Source: Streptomyces sp. ADI96-02
GTDB taxonomy: Bacteria; Actinomycetota; Actinomycetes; Streptomycetales; Streptomycetaceae
DNA: 64,000 bases
Assembly (NCBI RefSeq): GCF_003846185.1
Contig: NZ_ML123034.1
Coordinates: 5,377,393-5,441,392, forward strand
Reading direction: 5' to 3'
Shown here: piece after piece, positions 10,089-18,800 of the stretch
Numbering within the stretch: position 1 is the first letter of the stretch
Layout of the letters: each line of letters starts with the position of its first letter
Notes under the pieces: generated by a model
The model's input: only the letters and a program-made list of their open reading frames with translations
Told to the model about the DNA's origin: nothing
The model's database searches: none
Program-made: the position numbers and the translations under genes

Positions 10089-10180
10089 GCGGCCCGACGG
10101 GCTTCCGCTCCGCTCCGGTGGAGTCTCGAAGGACACGCCCCCACCCGCACGAGTCACTTCGTGCTGCCTGGGGGAAGACC
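10089..10180 (+). promoter_or_regulatory. Conserved leader with hairpin, copy 1
   Basis: The leader of the first nuclease-helicase gene holds the 18-nt block GCGGCCCGACGGGCTTCC (10089-10106). After a 31-nt spacer comes a hairpin at 10138-10174. Its outer stem pairs CCCCC (10138-10142) with GGGGG (10170-10174), and its inner stem pairs GCACGA (10147-10152) with TCGTGC (10159-10164). The G-run of the outer stem is also the likely Shine-Dalgarno sequence (GGGGGAAG) just before the TTG start at 10181, so folding would hide the ribosome binding site. The same arrangement occurs before the second helicase gene. Translational control is an inference. Confidence 0.6.
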
Positions 10181-12064
10181 TTGTTGTTCCGTGCATCAGC
10201 CAAGTCCGTGGCGGCTGCGGCGATGGACAGCTCGCTGTTCCTGCATCTCACCGAGCAGTTCTTTCACATGCACGGCTACCGGCCCACGGCCTCCGAGAGC
10301 CGCTCCTGGGAACGCAGCATCCCGGCGCTCATGGACGTCCTGAACGAGGCGGGGCTCGGGGACGTCGAGGTCATGCTCGAGTACGCGCTGCCGCTCAACA
10401 GCAAGCGCGCGGACGCCGTCCTGGCAGGCGTGCACCCGGTGACCGGCGAGCCGTCGTATGTCGTGGTGGAGCTCAAGCAGTGGAGTCAGGCGGAGCCGGA
10501 GGAGGACGACCCCGCCCTGTGCCGCGTCGACAGCTATACGCATCCCGTGCTCACCCCGGTCGAGCAGGTGCGCAGGTACTGCGAGTACCTCGTGAACTTC
10601 AACGGGGCCCTCGCCGCCCATCCCGGTCGGATCAACGGAGTGGCCTACCTCCACAACGCCGCCGAATCCGGCGTCGCCGCGCTGCGTGAGCTCGCATTCG
10701 ACGAACACGGAACGCTGTTCACGGCCGAGCGCCGAGGAGCACTCCTCGACCATCTGCGCACCAGGCTGAGCACCGAACACGCCGGCGCGTCCGCCGCCGA
10801 CGAACTTCTTCGGGGAAGGCCCGTCCCTTCCAGGCAACTGATGGCCGTCGCCGCCGACGAGGTCCGTGACCGTGAGCAGTTCGTTCTGCTCGACCAGCAG
10901 CAGGTCGCCTACCGCATGGTGCTCAATGCCGTCAGCCGGGCCAAACGGTCCGATCACAAGGAGGTCGTGATCGTCACGGGGGGACCCGGCACGGGCAAGA
11001 GCGTCATCGCTCTGTCCTTGCTCGGCGAACTCTTCCGTCGGGGCGTCCCCGCTCTGCACGCCACCGGTTCCCAGTCCTTCACGAAGACGATGCGCAAGGT
11101 CGCGGGAGCGCGAAGGCGTGAGGTGCAGGACCTCTTCAAGTACTTCAACAGCTTCATGACCGCAGAGAAGAACGCTCTCGACGTCCTGATCTGCGACGAG
11201 GCCCACCGAATCCGCGAAACATCCGCCAACCGCTACACCGCTGCCGTGCACCGCACCGGCAAGCGGCAGATGGAGGAACTGATCGACGTCGCCCGCGTGC
11301 CGGTCTTCCTCCTCGACGAGCATCAGGTGGTGCGGCCCGGAGAGATGGGCACGGTGGCCGAGATCGAGGCCGCCGCCGCGAAGAAGGGACTCGCGTGCCG
11401 TGTGGTGCCGCTCGACAGCCAGTTCCGCTGCGGTGGCAGCGGCGCCTACCTCCGCTGGGTCGTACGACTCCTGGGTCTCGAGCCGGGAGGTCCGGTCGTG
11501 TGGGACCCCGACGACCGCATGCGGCTCATGGTCGCTGACAGTCCGCGGGAGATGGAAGCGTTCCTGGAAGGGCGCTTTGCCCAGGGCTATGGCGCGCGGC
11601 TGTCCGCAGGCTACTGCTGGCCATGGTCGAAGGAGCCCAAACCGGGTGACCCGCTCGTGGCGGACATCGTCATCGGCGACTGGGCCCGTCCCTGGAACCT
11701 GAGAGGCGAGCGGTCCGTCTCCGGTGCGCCCCCGTCGGCTCTGTGGGCTACCGACCCGGCTGGTTTCGGCCAGGTGGGGTGCGTCTACACGGCGCAGGGC
11801 TTCGAGTACGACTGGTCGGGAGTGATCATCGGGCCGGATCTGATCTGGCGTGGAGACAGGTGGATCACCGATCGTGCGTCATCCGAGGATCCCGTCTTCA
11901 AGAAGGCCCCGTCGGGCGCGGATGTCGACCGCCTGATCCGCAACACCTACAAGGTCTTGCTGACCAGAGGAATGATCGGGACCGTCGTCTACTCCACCGA
12001 TCCGGAGACGCGGCAGAAGCTGCGGGAACTGGTGGGGGCGACGCGGGCGATCGTCACGGTCTGA
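10181..12064 (+). CDS. PD-(D/E)XK-like nuclease-helicase fusion, DUF2075/SLFN-g3 family (copy 1)
   Basis: The protein has 627 aa. Residues about 15-230 carry a restriction-nuclease-like pattern: RADAVLAG, then VVVELKQW (D...ExK). The C-terminal part is a superfamily 1-like helicase: Walker A VTGGPGTGKS, Walker B LDVLICDEAHR, then DEHQVVRPGE, SQFRCGGSGAYLRWV, VYTAQGFEYDW and YKVLLTRGM. These match the DUF2075 (Schlafen group 3 helicase) family. The TTG at 10181 follows GGGGGAAG, and similarity to the second copy starts there (LFRASAK against LLRLSAK). It would act on nucleic acid in the cytoplasm. A role in phage defence is inferred from the nuclease-helicase fusion and the tandem arrangement; repair is the alternative. 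Confidence 0.8.
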   Translation: MLFRASAKSVAAAAMDSSLFLHLTEQFFHMHGYRPTASESRSWERSIPALMDVLNEAGLGDVEVMLEYALPLNSKRADAVLAGVHPVTGEPSYVVVELKQWSQAEPEEDDPALCRVDSYTHPVLTPVEQVRRYCEYLVNFNGALAAHPGRINGVAYLHNAAESGVAALRELAFDEHGTLFTAERRGALLDHLRTRLSTEHAGASAADELLRGRPVPSRQLMAVAADEVRDREQFVLLDQQQVAYRMVLNAVSRAKRSDHKEVVIVTGGPGTGKSVIALSLLGELFRRGVPALHATGSQSFTKTMRKVAGARRREVQDLFKYFNSFMTAEKNALDVLICDEAHRIRETSANRYTAAVHRTGKRQMEELIDVARVPVFLLDEHQVVRPGEMGTVAEIEAAAAKKGLACRVVPLDSQFRCGGSGAYLRWVVRLLGLEPGGPVVWDPDDRMRLMVADSPREMEAFLEGRFAQGYGARLSAGYCWPWSKEPKPGDPLVADIVIGDWARPWNLRGERSVSGAPPSALWATDPAGFGQVGCVYTAQGFEYDWSGVIIGPDLIWRGDRWITDRASSEDPVFKKAPSGADVDRLIRNTYKVLLTRGMIGTVVYSTDPETRQKLRELVGATRAIVTV

Positions 12065-12174
12065 CACCGCAAGGCGACGGAGCGGAGCGCGGGCCGTCCC
12101 GAAGACGGCGTCGGCACGACTGTCACGGACCGGCGAGGTGCGCGCGTACGTGATGACAGCCCTTTGGCGGGCGG

Positions 12175-12205
12175 TTGAGAGACCGAGAGGTTCGCCGCCT
12201 ATCCT
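12175..12205 (+). promoter_or_regulatory. Probable promoter giving a leaderless mRNA
   Basis: TTGAGA (12175-12180) and TATCCT (12200-12205) are spaced 19 nt apart. The -10 ends six bases before the GTG at 12212, and no ribosome binding site precedes that GTG. This fits leaderless transcription. Confidence 0.45.
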
Positions 12206-12211
12206 CCTGTT

Positions 12212-12868
12212 GTGCAGTTGCCTCAGGATCCATCGAACGTCGCCCATGCCCTGTTGGCGGCCTTTCCGACCCGTCTCGCCGATGATGTGCGGAAAGTTCT
12301 GGCGGTCATGCCGGAGCCCCGGATCGCACCAATGATGCCCTTCCAGGTCGAGGTGCAGGGAGAGACCTTCGCCATCCCGTCGCGCATTTACAACGAGGAA
12401 CCGGGCGCCGACGTGGAGTGGGACCCGACCGGAACCCGCCAGGTGATTCTGCACTGCCTGTACTCCCGGCACCACGAGGGCCATGTTCGCCAACGGCACC
12501 TCGAGCAGCTTGTGGCGTCGGGGGAGCCGTGGGTGGTCCCGTTCGTGGTGCAGTTGGCCGGGGAATATGTGCTGGAGATCCTTGAGGCGATCGGCCGGGG
12601 CCTTCCCGGGCTCGCGATCCCTGGATCGGCCCAGCGCCGACTCTACGGAGAGTTCATCGCTCGGAATCCAGCCTTCTTCGCGCGCACGGAGCGGCGCGTG
12701 GTGAGCTACTGGTCCTGCTACTACCGCTGGAAGTACGGAACATTCGGGACGTATCCCGGATGCGTCCTGTTGGAAGCGTTCCGCGCTGCTGTAGTGGAAC
12801 AGGTGGGCGCGGAGTGGCCGCGGCACACGCCGCCCCCGCTGGCGAACGAGAGTGGGGTACCTGCCTGA
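12212..12868 (+). CDS. Hypothetical protein between the two nuclease-helicases
   Basis: The protein has 218 aa and no signal peptide or membrane segment. I do not recognise the family. Visible features are an N-terminal MQLPQDPSNVAHALLAAFP, the aromatic and basic segment VVSYWSCYYRWKYGTFGTYPG, and the mid-protein stretch ILHCLYSRHHEGHVRQRHLEQL. Streptomycete codon use supports a real gene. It lies 147 nt after the first helicase and 289 nt before the second and appears to have its own leaderless promoter. It may belong to the same functional island, but nothing in its sequence proves that. Confidence 0.7.
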   Translation: MQLPQDPSNVAHALLAAFPTRLADDVRKVLAVMPEPRIAPMMPFQVEVQGETFAIPSRIYNEEPGADVEWDPTGTRQVILHCLYSRHHEGHVRQRHLEQLVASGEPWVVPFVVQLAGEYVLEILEAIGRGLPGLAIPGSAQRRLYGEFIARNPAFFARTERRVVSYWSCYYRWKYGTFGTYPGCVLLEAFRAAVVEQVGAEWPRHTPPPLANESGVPA

Positions 12869-13086
12869 GGTCGCCCACCACGACCAGGTGGGCGTCGGCA
12901 TCGATGACGAGTCGGTGATCGGTGGAGCGCCTCGCGGTCAGCAAGTCGCTGAGGCGGCGTGGGCTCGGTCCGGTGAACAGGACATATCCATGTCGACTAA
13001 GACGCCGTGACCACACCAGCCAGGCCAAGATCATTTCACCCATGACCAGTAGTTGTGGGACAGCCCTTAGGATCGCCGTACCGGTT

Positions 13087-13157
13087 GCGGCCCGACGGGC
13101 TTCCCCTGTGGACATGCCCCCACCCGCACGAGTCACTCGTGCCCTGGGGAAACCACC
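13087..13157 (+). promoter_or_regulatory. Conserved leader with hairpin, copy 2
   Basis: The second helicase gene repeats the leader of the first. The same 18-nt block lies at 13087-13104. The hairpin at 13117-13149 pairs CCCCC (13117-13121) with GGGG (13146-13149) on the outside, and perfect arms GCACGAG and CTCGTGC (13126-13132, 13136-13142) close on a 3-nt loop. The two copies share CGCCCCCACCCGCACGAGTCAC-like sequence, but the block-to-hairpin spacer is shorter here (12 against 31 nt). The outer stem again contains the ribosome binding site GGGGAAA ahead of the TTG at 13158. The remaining upstream bases from 12869 hold nothing else I can support. Confidence 0.6.
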
Positions 13158-15290
13158 TTGTCCATGCTGCTGCTGCGGTTGTCGGCGAAAGACCTGCTCA
13201 CTCTCGATTCACGGCGCCGCATGGTGCCTCACCTGGCCGCCCGATGGGTGCACTTCCGAGGAGAGAAAGCCTCGCTCGGTGAACGCACGGCCTGGGCGGA
13301 AAGCCTCATCGAGTTGGCGAGGGACCTGGTGGCCGCCGACCGCGGCAACGTGGAGATGATCGTCGAGTGCTCGGCAACCGTCGACGACCCGGAACGTTCG
13401 GACCGGAGTCGTCAGATCGACGTGGTCCTGGCGGGGCGCCACCCGGCGGACGGCGACATCTCCGTCCAGCTCGTGGAACTGAAACGCTGGTCGACCGTCA
13501 CCCGCGTGGAGAAGGCGACCGCCGACCTGGTACACATTCCGGGAATCGACGACGTGAAGAGGCATCCGGCTCTCCAACTGCGCGAATACTATGAACTCTT
13601 CACGGGCGCCACTGGCCCACTGCACGGCCTGCGGTTCGAATGCGGTGGATTCACCTACCTCCACAACGCCACGGATGAGTCCGTACGACCCCTGCTGGGC
13701 ATCGACGCTCCGACCGGTTCCTATGCCCGCACCTACACCAAGGACAGCAGGAACAAGCTCCAGGAAGACCTCCGCCAGCACTTCACGGCGGACGAGCATC
13801 CTTCCGCTGCGGAGATCCTGCTGAGCCGTATGAATCTGCGGAACACCCCGTTGCTCGACGCCATGATCAAATCCAACGGCGAAGACACGGTCTTCACTCT
13901 GCGGGGCCGTCAGAAGAGGGTCGCGGACGACGTGCTCGAGGCCGCAGTGCACGTACTGGACGACCCTGCGGCGGACGCTCTCGTTCAGAATCCGCGCCGT
14001 GCCGTCTTTCTCGTCACGGGTGGCGCGGGAACGGGCAAGAGCGCTATCGGCCTCCAGCTCAAGGCCGAGTTCGAGGCAGCCGGTCGTACGGTGATGTACG
14101 CGAGCGGATCGCGAGCCTTCAATGGAGCGATGCAGGAGCATGTGGGGTACGGAGACCGTGAGTTCAAAGAGAGCTTCACCTACTTCAGCAACTTCGTCAC
14201 CCCTCCTGAAGAACCGCTCGACGTACTGATCTGCGACGAGGCGCACCGGCTGAGAGAGCGTTCGTTCAACCGGTTCTGGGCTTCCGAGAAACAAGGGACG
14301 AAAGCTCAGATCGACGAGTTGCTGGACGCGTCACGGCTGACGGTGTTCCTTCTGGACGAGAGCCAGTCCTTGCGCCCCAATGAGGTGGGCACCGTGGACG
14401 TGATCAAGGATGCGGCCGGCCGCCGGGGGGTGGTGGCGCGCTCCTACCATCTCCAGGAGCAGTACCGGTGCGGAGGGAGCGACGCCTACATCCGCTGGGT
14501 GCGTGACCTTCTGGGTCTCTCGGGTGGACGGCCGGGTCTCTGGACGCCCGACGGCCTGATGCACATCGAGGTGGTGGACACCCCGGACGAACTGGAGGAC
14601 ATTCTCCGCACCGAGTTCGATTCCGGGGCGTCCGCCCGGATGGTAGCCGGGTTCTGCTGGCCCTGGAGCCCTCCCGACGAGGCGAGGAAGCTTGTCGCCG
14701 ACGTTCGTATCGGCGACTGGCACCGCCCGTGGAACGCGTCGAGCGAGTCCTTCTGCGCGGGGGGCGAACCGCCGTCGAAAATCTGGTCGGTGCATGATGC
14801 CGGCTTCGGTCAGATCGGCTGCATCTACACGGCGCAGGGACTCGAATGGGACTGGTGCGGAGTGATCATGGGCGACGACATGGTCTGGCGCACCGACAAA
14901 TGGGTGTTCCGGCGAGGCAAGAAGCGCAAGGACAAGGACACCGGAACGCAGCACGTCATCGAGCCCGGATCCCTCGACACGGAGGTGTGCAGGAAGACCG
15001 GGACCGACGACGAGGCGTTCGCCCGCTGTATCCGCAACGCCTATCACGTACTGCTGACCCGTGCCAGCCGCGCGACGGTTCTCTATTCCAGTGACAAGGA
15101 GACGCGGGACTATCTCAGGTCGCTGGTGGGCGATATCGAGATCCACGGTCTCCGCCCGACCTGGGAAAGCCTTCCGCCCGAGGCCCGGGTGCCGCACCAA
15201 GCGCGCCCGGCGAGGGGAAGCAGGTCGCGCAACGCCCGGAGGAAGAAGGCCAAGCAGCTCAAGGAGAAAGACGAGTTGAAGCTGTTCTGA
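13158..15290 (+). CDS. PD-(D/E)XK-like nuclease-helicase fusion, DUF2075/SLFN-g3 family (copy 2)
   Basis: The protein has 710 aa and is a paralogue of the gene at 10181. The nuclease-like part shows IDVVLAGRHP and VQLVELKRW. The helicase part shows Walker A VTGGAGTGKS, Walker B LDVLICDEAHRL, LLDESQSLRPNEVGT, EQYRCGGSDAYIRWV, IYTAQGLEWDW and YHVLLTRAS. It is longer than copy 1, with an inserted basic segment (RRGKKRKDKD) and a lysine/arginine-rich C-terminal tail (RNARRKKAKQLKEKDE). The TTG at 13158 lies five bases after GGGGAAA; an ATG at 13164 is the alternative start. Keeping two diverged copies with a common leader suggests different targets or phage specificities (inference). Confidence 0.8.
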   Translation: MSMLLLRLSAKDLLTLDSRRRMVPHLAARWVHFRGEKASLGERTAWAESLIELARDLVAADRGNVEMIVECSATVDDPERSDRSRQIDVVLAGRHPADGDISVQLVELKRWSTVTRVEKATADLVHIPGIDDVKRHPALQLREYYELFTGATGPLHGLRFECGGFTYLHNATDESVRPLLGIDAPTGSYARTYTKDSRNKLQEDLRQHFTADEHPSAAEILLSRMNLRNTPLLDAMIKSNGEDTVFTLRGRQKRVADDVLEAAVHVLDDPAADALVQNPRRAVFLVTGGAGTGKSAIGLQLKAEFEAAGRTVMYASGSRAFNGAMQEHVGYGDREFKESFTYFSNFVTPPEEPLDVLICDEAHRLRERSFNRFWASEKQGTKAQIDELLDASRLTVFLLDESQSLRPNEVGTVDVIKDAAGRRGVVARSYHLQEQYRCGGSDAYIRWVRDLLGLSGGRPGLWTPDGLMHIEVVDTPDELEDILRTEFDSGASARMVAGFCWPWSPPDEARKLVADVRIGDWHRPWNASSESFCAGGEPPSKIWSVHDAGFGQIGCIYTAQGLEWDWCGVIMGDDMVWRTDKWVFRRGKKRKDKDTGTQHVIEPGSLDTEVCRKTGTDDEAFARCIRNAYHVLLTRASRATVLYSSDKETRDYLRSLVGDIEIHGLRPTWESLPPEARVPHQARPARGSRSRNARRKKAKQLKEKDELKLF

Positions 15291-15305
15291 CCGGTTGAGG
15301 AGTGG

Positions 15306-15332
15306 GGTGGCGGGCTCTCCGGGCCCGCCACC
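15306..15332. terminator. Bidirectional hairpin terminator
   Basis: GGTGGCGGGC (15306-15315) and GCCCGCCACC (15323-15332) form a perfect 10-bp stem with a 7-nt loop. It lies between the convergent ends of the second helicase gene and the 42-aa membrane-protein gene. Confidence 0.75.
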
Positions 15333-15340
15333 CGCCTGCT

Positions 15341-15469
15341 TCAGAAGAGCAGGTGCGCTGCCGCCGCCACGGCCGCCACCACGAGATTGGCGACGACACC
15401 GACGGCGACGTCCATCAGGACCTTGCGGAACCAGATGCGACGCGCAGACGTGTACTCGACAGGGTTCAT
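15341..15469 (-). CDS. Small membrane protein, 42 aa
   Basis: The peptide starts MNPVEYTSARRIWFRKVL and ends with one hydrophobic helix, VAVGVVANLVVAAVAAAAHLLF. The positive N-terminal part should stay in the cytoplasm. The ATG at 15469 has GAGGAG nine bases upstream, so the longer open frame to 15568 is not needed. I do not recognise a characterised function. It is read towards the helicase gene and shares its terminator. Confidence 0.6.
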   Translation of the reverse strand: MNPVEYTSARRIWFRKVLMDVAVGVVANLVVAAVAAAAHLLF

Positions 15470-15862
15470 ACGGGACCACTCCTCGGCGGTGAGCAGGAAT
15501 GGTGGGGGACAGCCCACCGGGCATCCGCTCACACACCGCGTGAAACCATGCGGTGATACACCAGCCATTACTCACATGCCGCGGAACGGCGCATGAACTC
15601 TGTACGCGTACCCTCCGGGAAGGTGCGCAGCGCCGGAAAGCCTACCCGACGCACGAGCTGTCGCACCCGAGTGCAGGAGCACGGCCCTTCTGCCGTACGC
15701 GCGTGAACCGTCCGCCCGCAACTCTCGCCACGCAGCCCCCTCCCCGCCACGCCCCCAGGCCAGTTCGCGCAGTGCGTGCTGCCGCCAGTGCTGCGTCTTC
15801 TTCCCTATGGCCTCCACGCGGTCCCCGGCAGGCTGCTGGAAAACACCGCTTGGAGGCTCACA
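15470..15862. other. Divergent intergenic region upstream of the NRPS operon
   Basis: These 393 bases hold no gene I can support. The region should contain the promoter of the NRPS operon (rightward) and that of the small membrane protein (leftward). I see no clear regulator box. Confidence 0.5.
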
Positions 15863-18800
15863 GTGACAGCAGGCGCGGCCCCCGAAGGGGCTCGGAACGG
15901 CGGCGACACCCTTACGGCATCCTTCGCGCAGCGGCGGCTGTGGTTCCTGGATCAGCTCGCCGGCACCTCCGCCGGCTCGATGCTGCCCCTCGTCCTGCGC
16001 ATCACCGGCCCGCTCGACGAGGCGCGCCTCGCGCGGGCCCTGGACGGGATCGTGGCGCGGCACGAGGTGCTGCGCACCCGGTTCGCGGCGGTCGGCGGCG
16101 AGCCCGTGCCGGTCGTCGACCCGCCCGGCGGGATCGCCCTGGAGCGGGTCGAGGCCGAGGGGCCCGCCGACCTCTTCGCGCGCTGCCTCGGGCGGCCCGT
16201 CGACCTCTCCGTCCAGCATCCCGTGCGGGCCGCCCTCGCCCGGGTGGCGCCCGACGAGCACCTTCTGCTCGTCGAGGTGCACCACATCGCCGTCGACGGC
16301 TGGTCGTGGGGCGTGCTGCTGGAGGAACTGGCCGCCGGCTACCGGGGCGAGAGCCCCGCCCCGCCCGCCACGCGGTACGCCGACCTCGCCGAAGCCCAGA
16401 CCGCGCGGCTCTCCGGGGCGCGGATGGAGCGGCTGCTCGCCTACTGGCGCGAACGGCTCGCCGGCCTGGCCCCGCTGGACCTGCCCGGCGACCGGCCCCG
16501 GCCCCGCGTGTGGGACGGCTCCGGCGACGTCGTCCGCTTCACCCTGCCCGCCGACCTCGTCGCCGGCGTCGACAGCCTCGCCCGCGGCCACCGCGCCACC
16601 CGGTACATGCTGCTGCTCACCGTCTACCAGGCCCTCCTCGGCCACTGGACCGGCCGCACCGACGTCGCCGTGTGCAGCACCATGGCCGACCGCGCCGGCG
16701 CGGGGGCCGCGAACGTCGTCGGTCCGCTGGTCAACACCGTCGTCCTGCGCACCGACCTCTCCGGCGGGCCCGGCTTCGGCGAGCTGCTGGAGCGGGTGCG
16801 CACCCGCGTCCTTCAGGACCTCTCGCACGCCGAAGCGCCCTTCGAGCGCGTGGTGGGAGCCGTCGGCGGGGAGCGCGACCTGTCCCGCCATCCGCTGGCC
16901 CAGGCGTCGTTCACGCTGCTCAACTCCGCGCTCAAGCCGGTGCGGATGCCGGGCCTGGACGTGGAGCTGGTGCCTCCGCCGCTCGCCGAGACGCACCTGG
17001 ACGTCTTCCTCGACCTGACCCTGCGGACCGACGGCGGCATCGCCGCCATCCTCCAGTACGCCACCGCCCTGTTCGACCCCGCCACGATGCGGGCCTTCGC
17101 CGACGCCTACACCGCGCTGCTGCGGGCCGTCGTCGCCGACCCCCGCACCCCGGTACGGGACCTGCTGCGCGCCCTGCCCGCCACCGCCGCCCGTACGCCG
17201 GCCCTGCCGCGCGCCGAGTGGAGCCGGTCGCCCGACGTCCCGGCCGTCCCCGACCGCCCGCTCGGCTTCCGCGGCGAGCCCGGGGCGACCGCGCTGATCT
17301 GCGGCGACGACAGCGTCACGTACGCCGGCCTGGACGGCATGACCGGCGGACTGGCCCGTGCCCTGGTCGACGCCGGGGCCGGGCCCGGCAGTCCGGTCGG
17401 GGTGCTGCTGCGGCGCGGGCTCTGGTCGGTCGCCGCCATCGAGGGCGTCTGGCGGGCCGGTGGGGCCTACGTACCGCTCGATCCCGAACTGCCCGCCGAG
17501 CGGCTGCGGTTCATGGCCCAGGAGGCCGGTCTGGCCTGTGTCGTCGCCGACGCCGCCACCGCCGAGGACGCCGCCGCGCTGGCCCCCGTGACCGTCCGCG
17601 TCGACATGGTCGCCCCCTCGGCCCACGGCCCCCGGCACCTCCCCGACCCGCGCGAACTGGCCCACGTCATCTTCACGTCCGGCTCCACCGGGCGGCCGAA
17701 GGCCGTCGGCGTCGAGCACGCCGCGCTCGCCTCCCATGTGGCGGCGTTCCGGCACCGGCTCGGCATCACCGCCGACGACCGGGTCCTCGCGTTCGCCTCG
17801 TTCTCCTTCGACGCCTCCCTCGACCAGGTCCTGCCCGCGCTCACCTCGGGCGCCACCGTCGTCGTCCGCCCGGACGAGCCGTGGCTGCCGACCCGCGTCC
17901 CCGAAGTCGTACGGCAGCACGGCCTCACCGTCGTCAACGTCCCGCCCACCTACTGGTCCGAGCTCACGCTCTCGCTCGGCCGCCGCGAGGCGTCCGCCCT
18001 CGCCTCGCTGCGCCTGCTCGTCCTCGGCGGCGAGGCCGTGCCCGCCGACACCCTCGCCGCCTGGCACGCCGCCGTGCCCGGGGTGCGGGTCTGCAACGCC
18101 TACGGGCCCACCGAGACGACCGTCACGGCCACCACCCACGAGACCGACGGCCCGCCCGGCGGGACCGTGCCGATCGGGCGGCCCCTGGGCGGACGGCGGG
18201 TCCACGTCGTCGACCCGGACGGCGAACCGGTCCCCGTCGGCGTGAGCGGCGAACTCCTCATCGGCGGCACGGAGGTGGCGCGCGGCTACCTCCGCAGGCC
18301 CGCCCTGACGGCGGAGCGCTTCACCCCCGACCCGGCCGGTCCGCCCGGCAGCCGCCTCTACCGCACCGGCGACCTGGTCCGCTGGACGCCCGCCGGAGAG
18401 CTGGAGTTCCTCGGCCGCCGCGACGACCAGGTCAAGATCCGGGGCTTCCGGATCGAACTCGGCGAGGTCGAGTCGGTGCTGCGCGCCTGCCCCGACGTCG
18501 CCGCCGCGGCCGTACGGCCGGACCGGGCCACCGGACGCACCCTCGTCGGCTACGTGGTGCCCGCCGCACCCGCCGGGGAAGCCGGGCAGGACACCGGCGC
18601 GGGCGTCGAGCGCGTCGCCCTGCGCGCCTGGTGCGCACGCCAGTTGCCGCACTACGCCGTCCCCTCCGAGTTCGTCGTCCTGGACGCGCTGCCGGTCGGC
18701 GTCGGGGGCAAGCTCGACCGCTCCGCGCTGCCCGACCCCGCCCACGCCCGCTCCGGCTCCGCCACCGGCTACGTGGCGCCGCGCGACGACACCGAGCGGA

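Noticed and set aside
12922..13359. 145-aa frame overlapping the second helicase leader
   Set aside because: Overlaps the conserved leader and the helicase gene; no domain.
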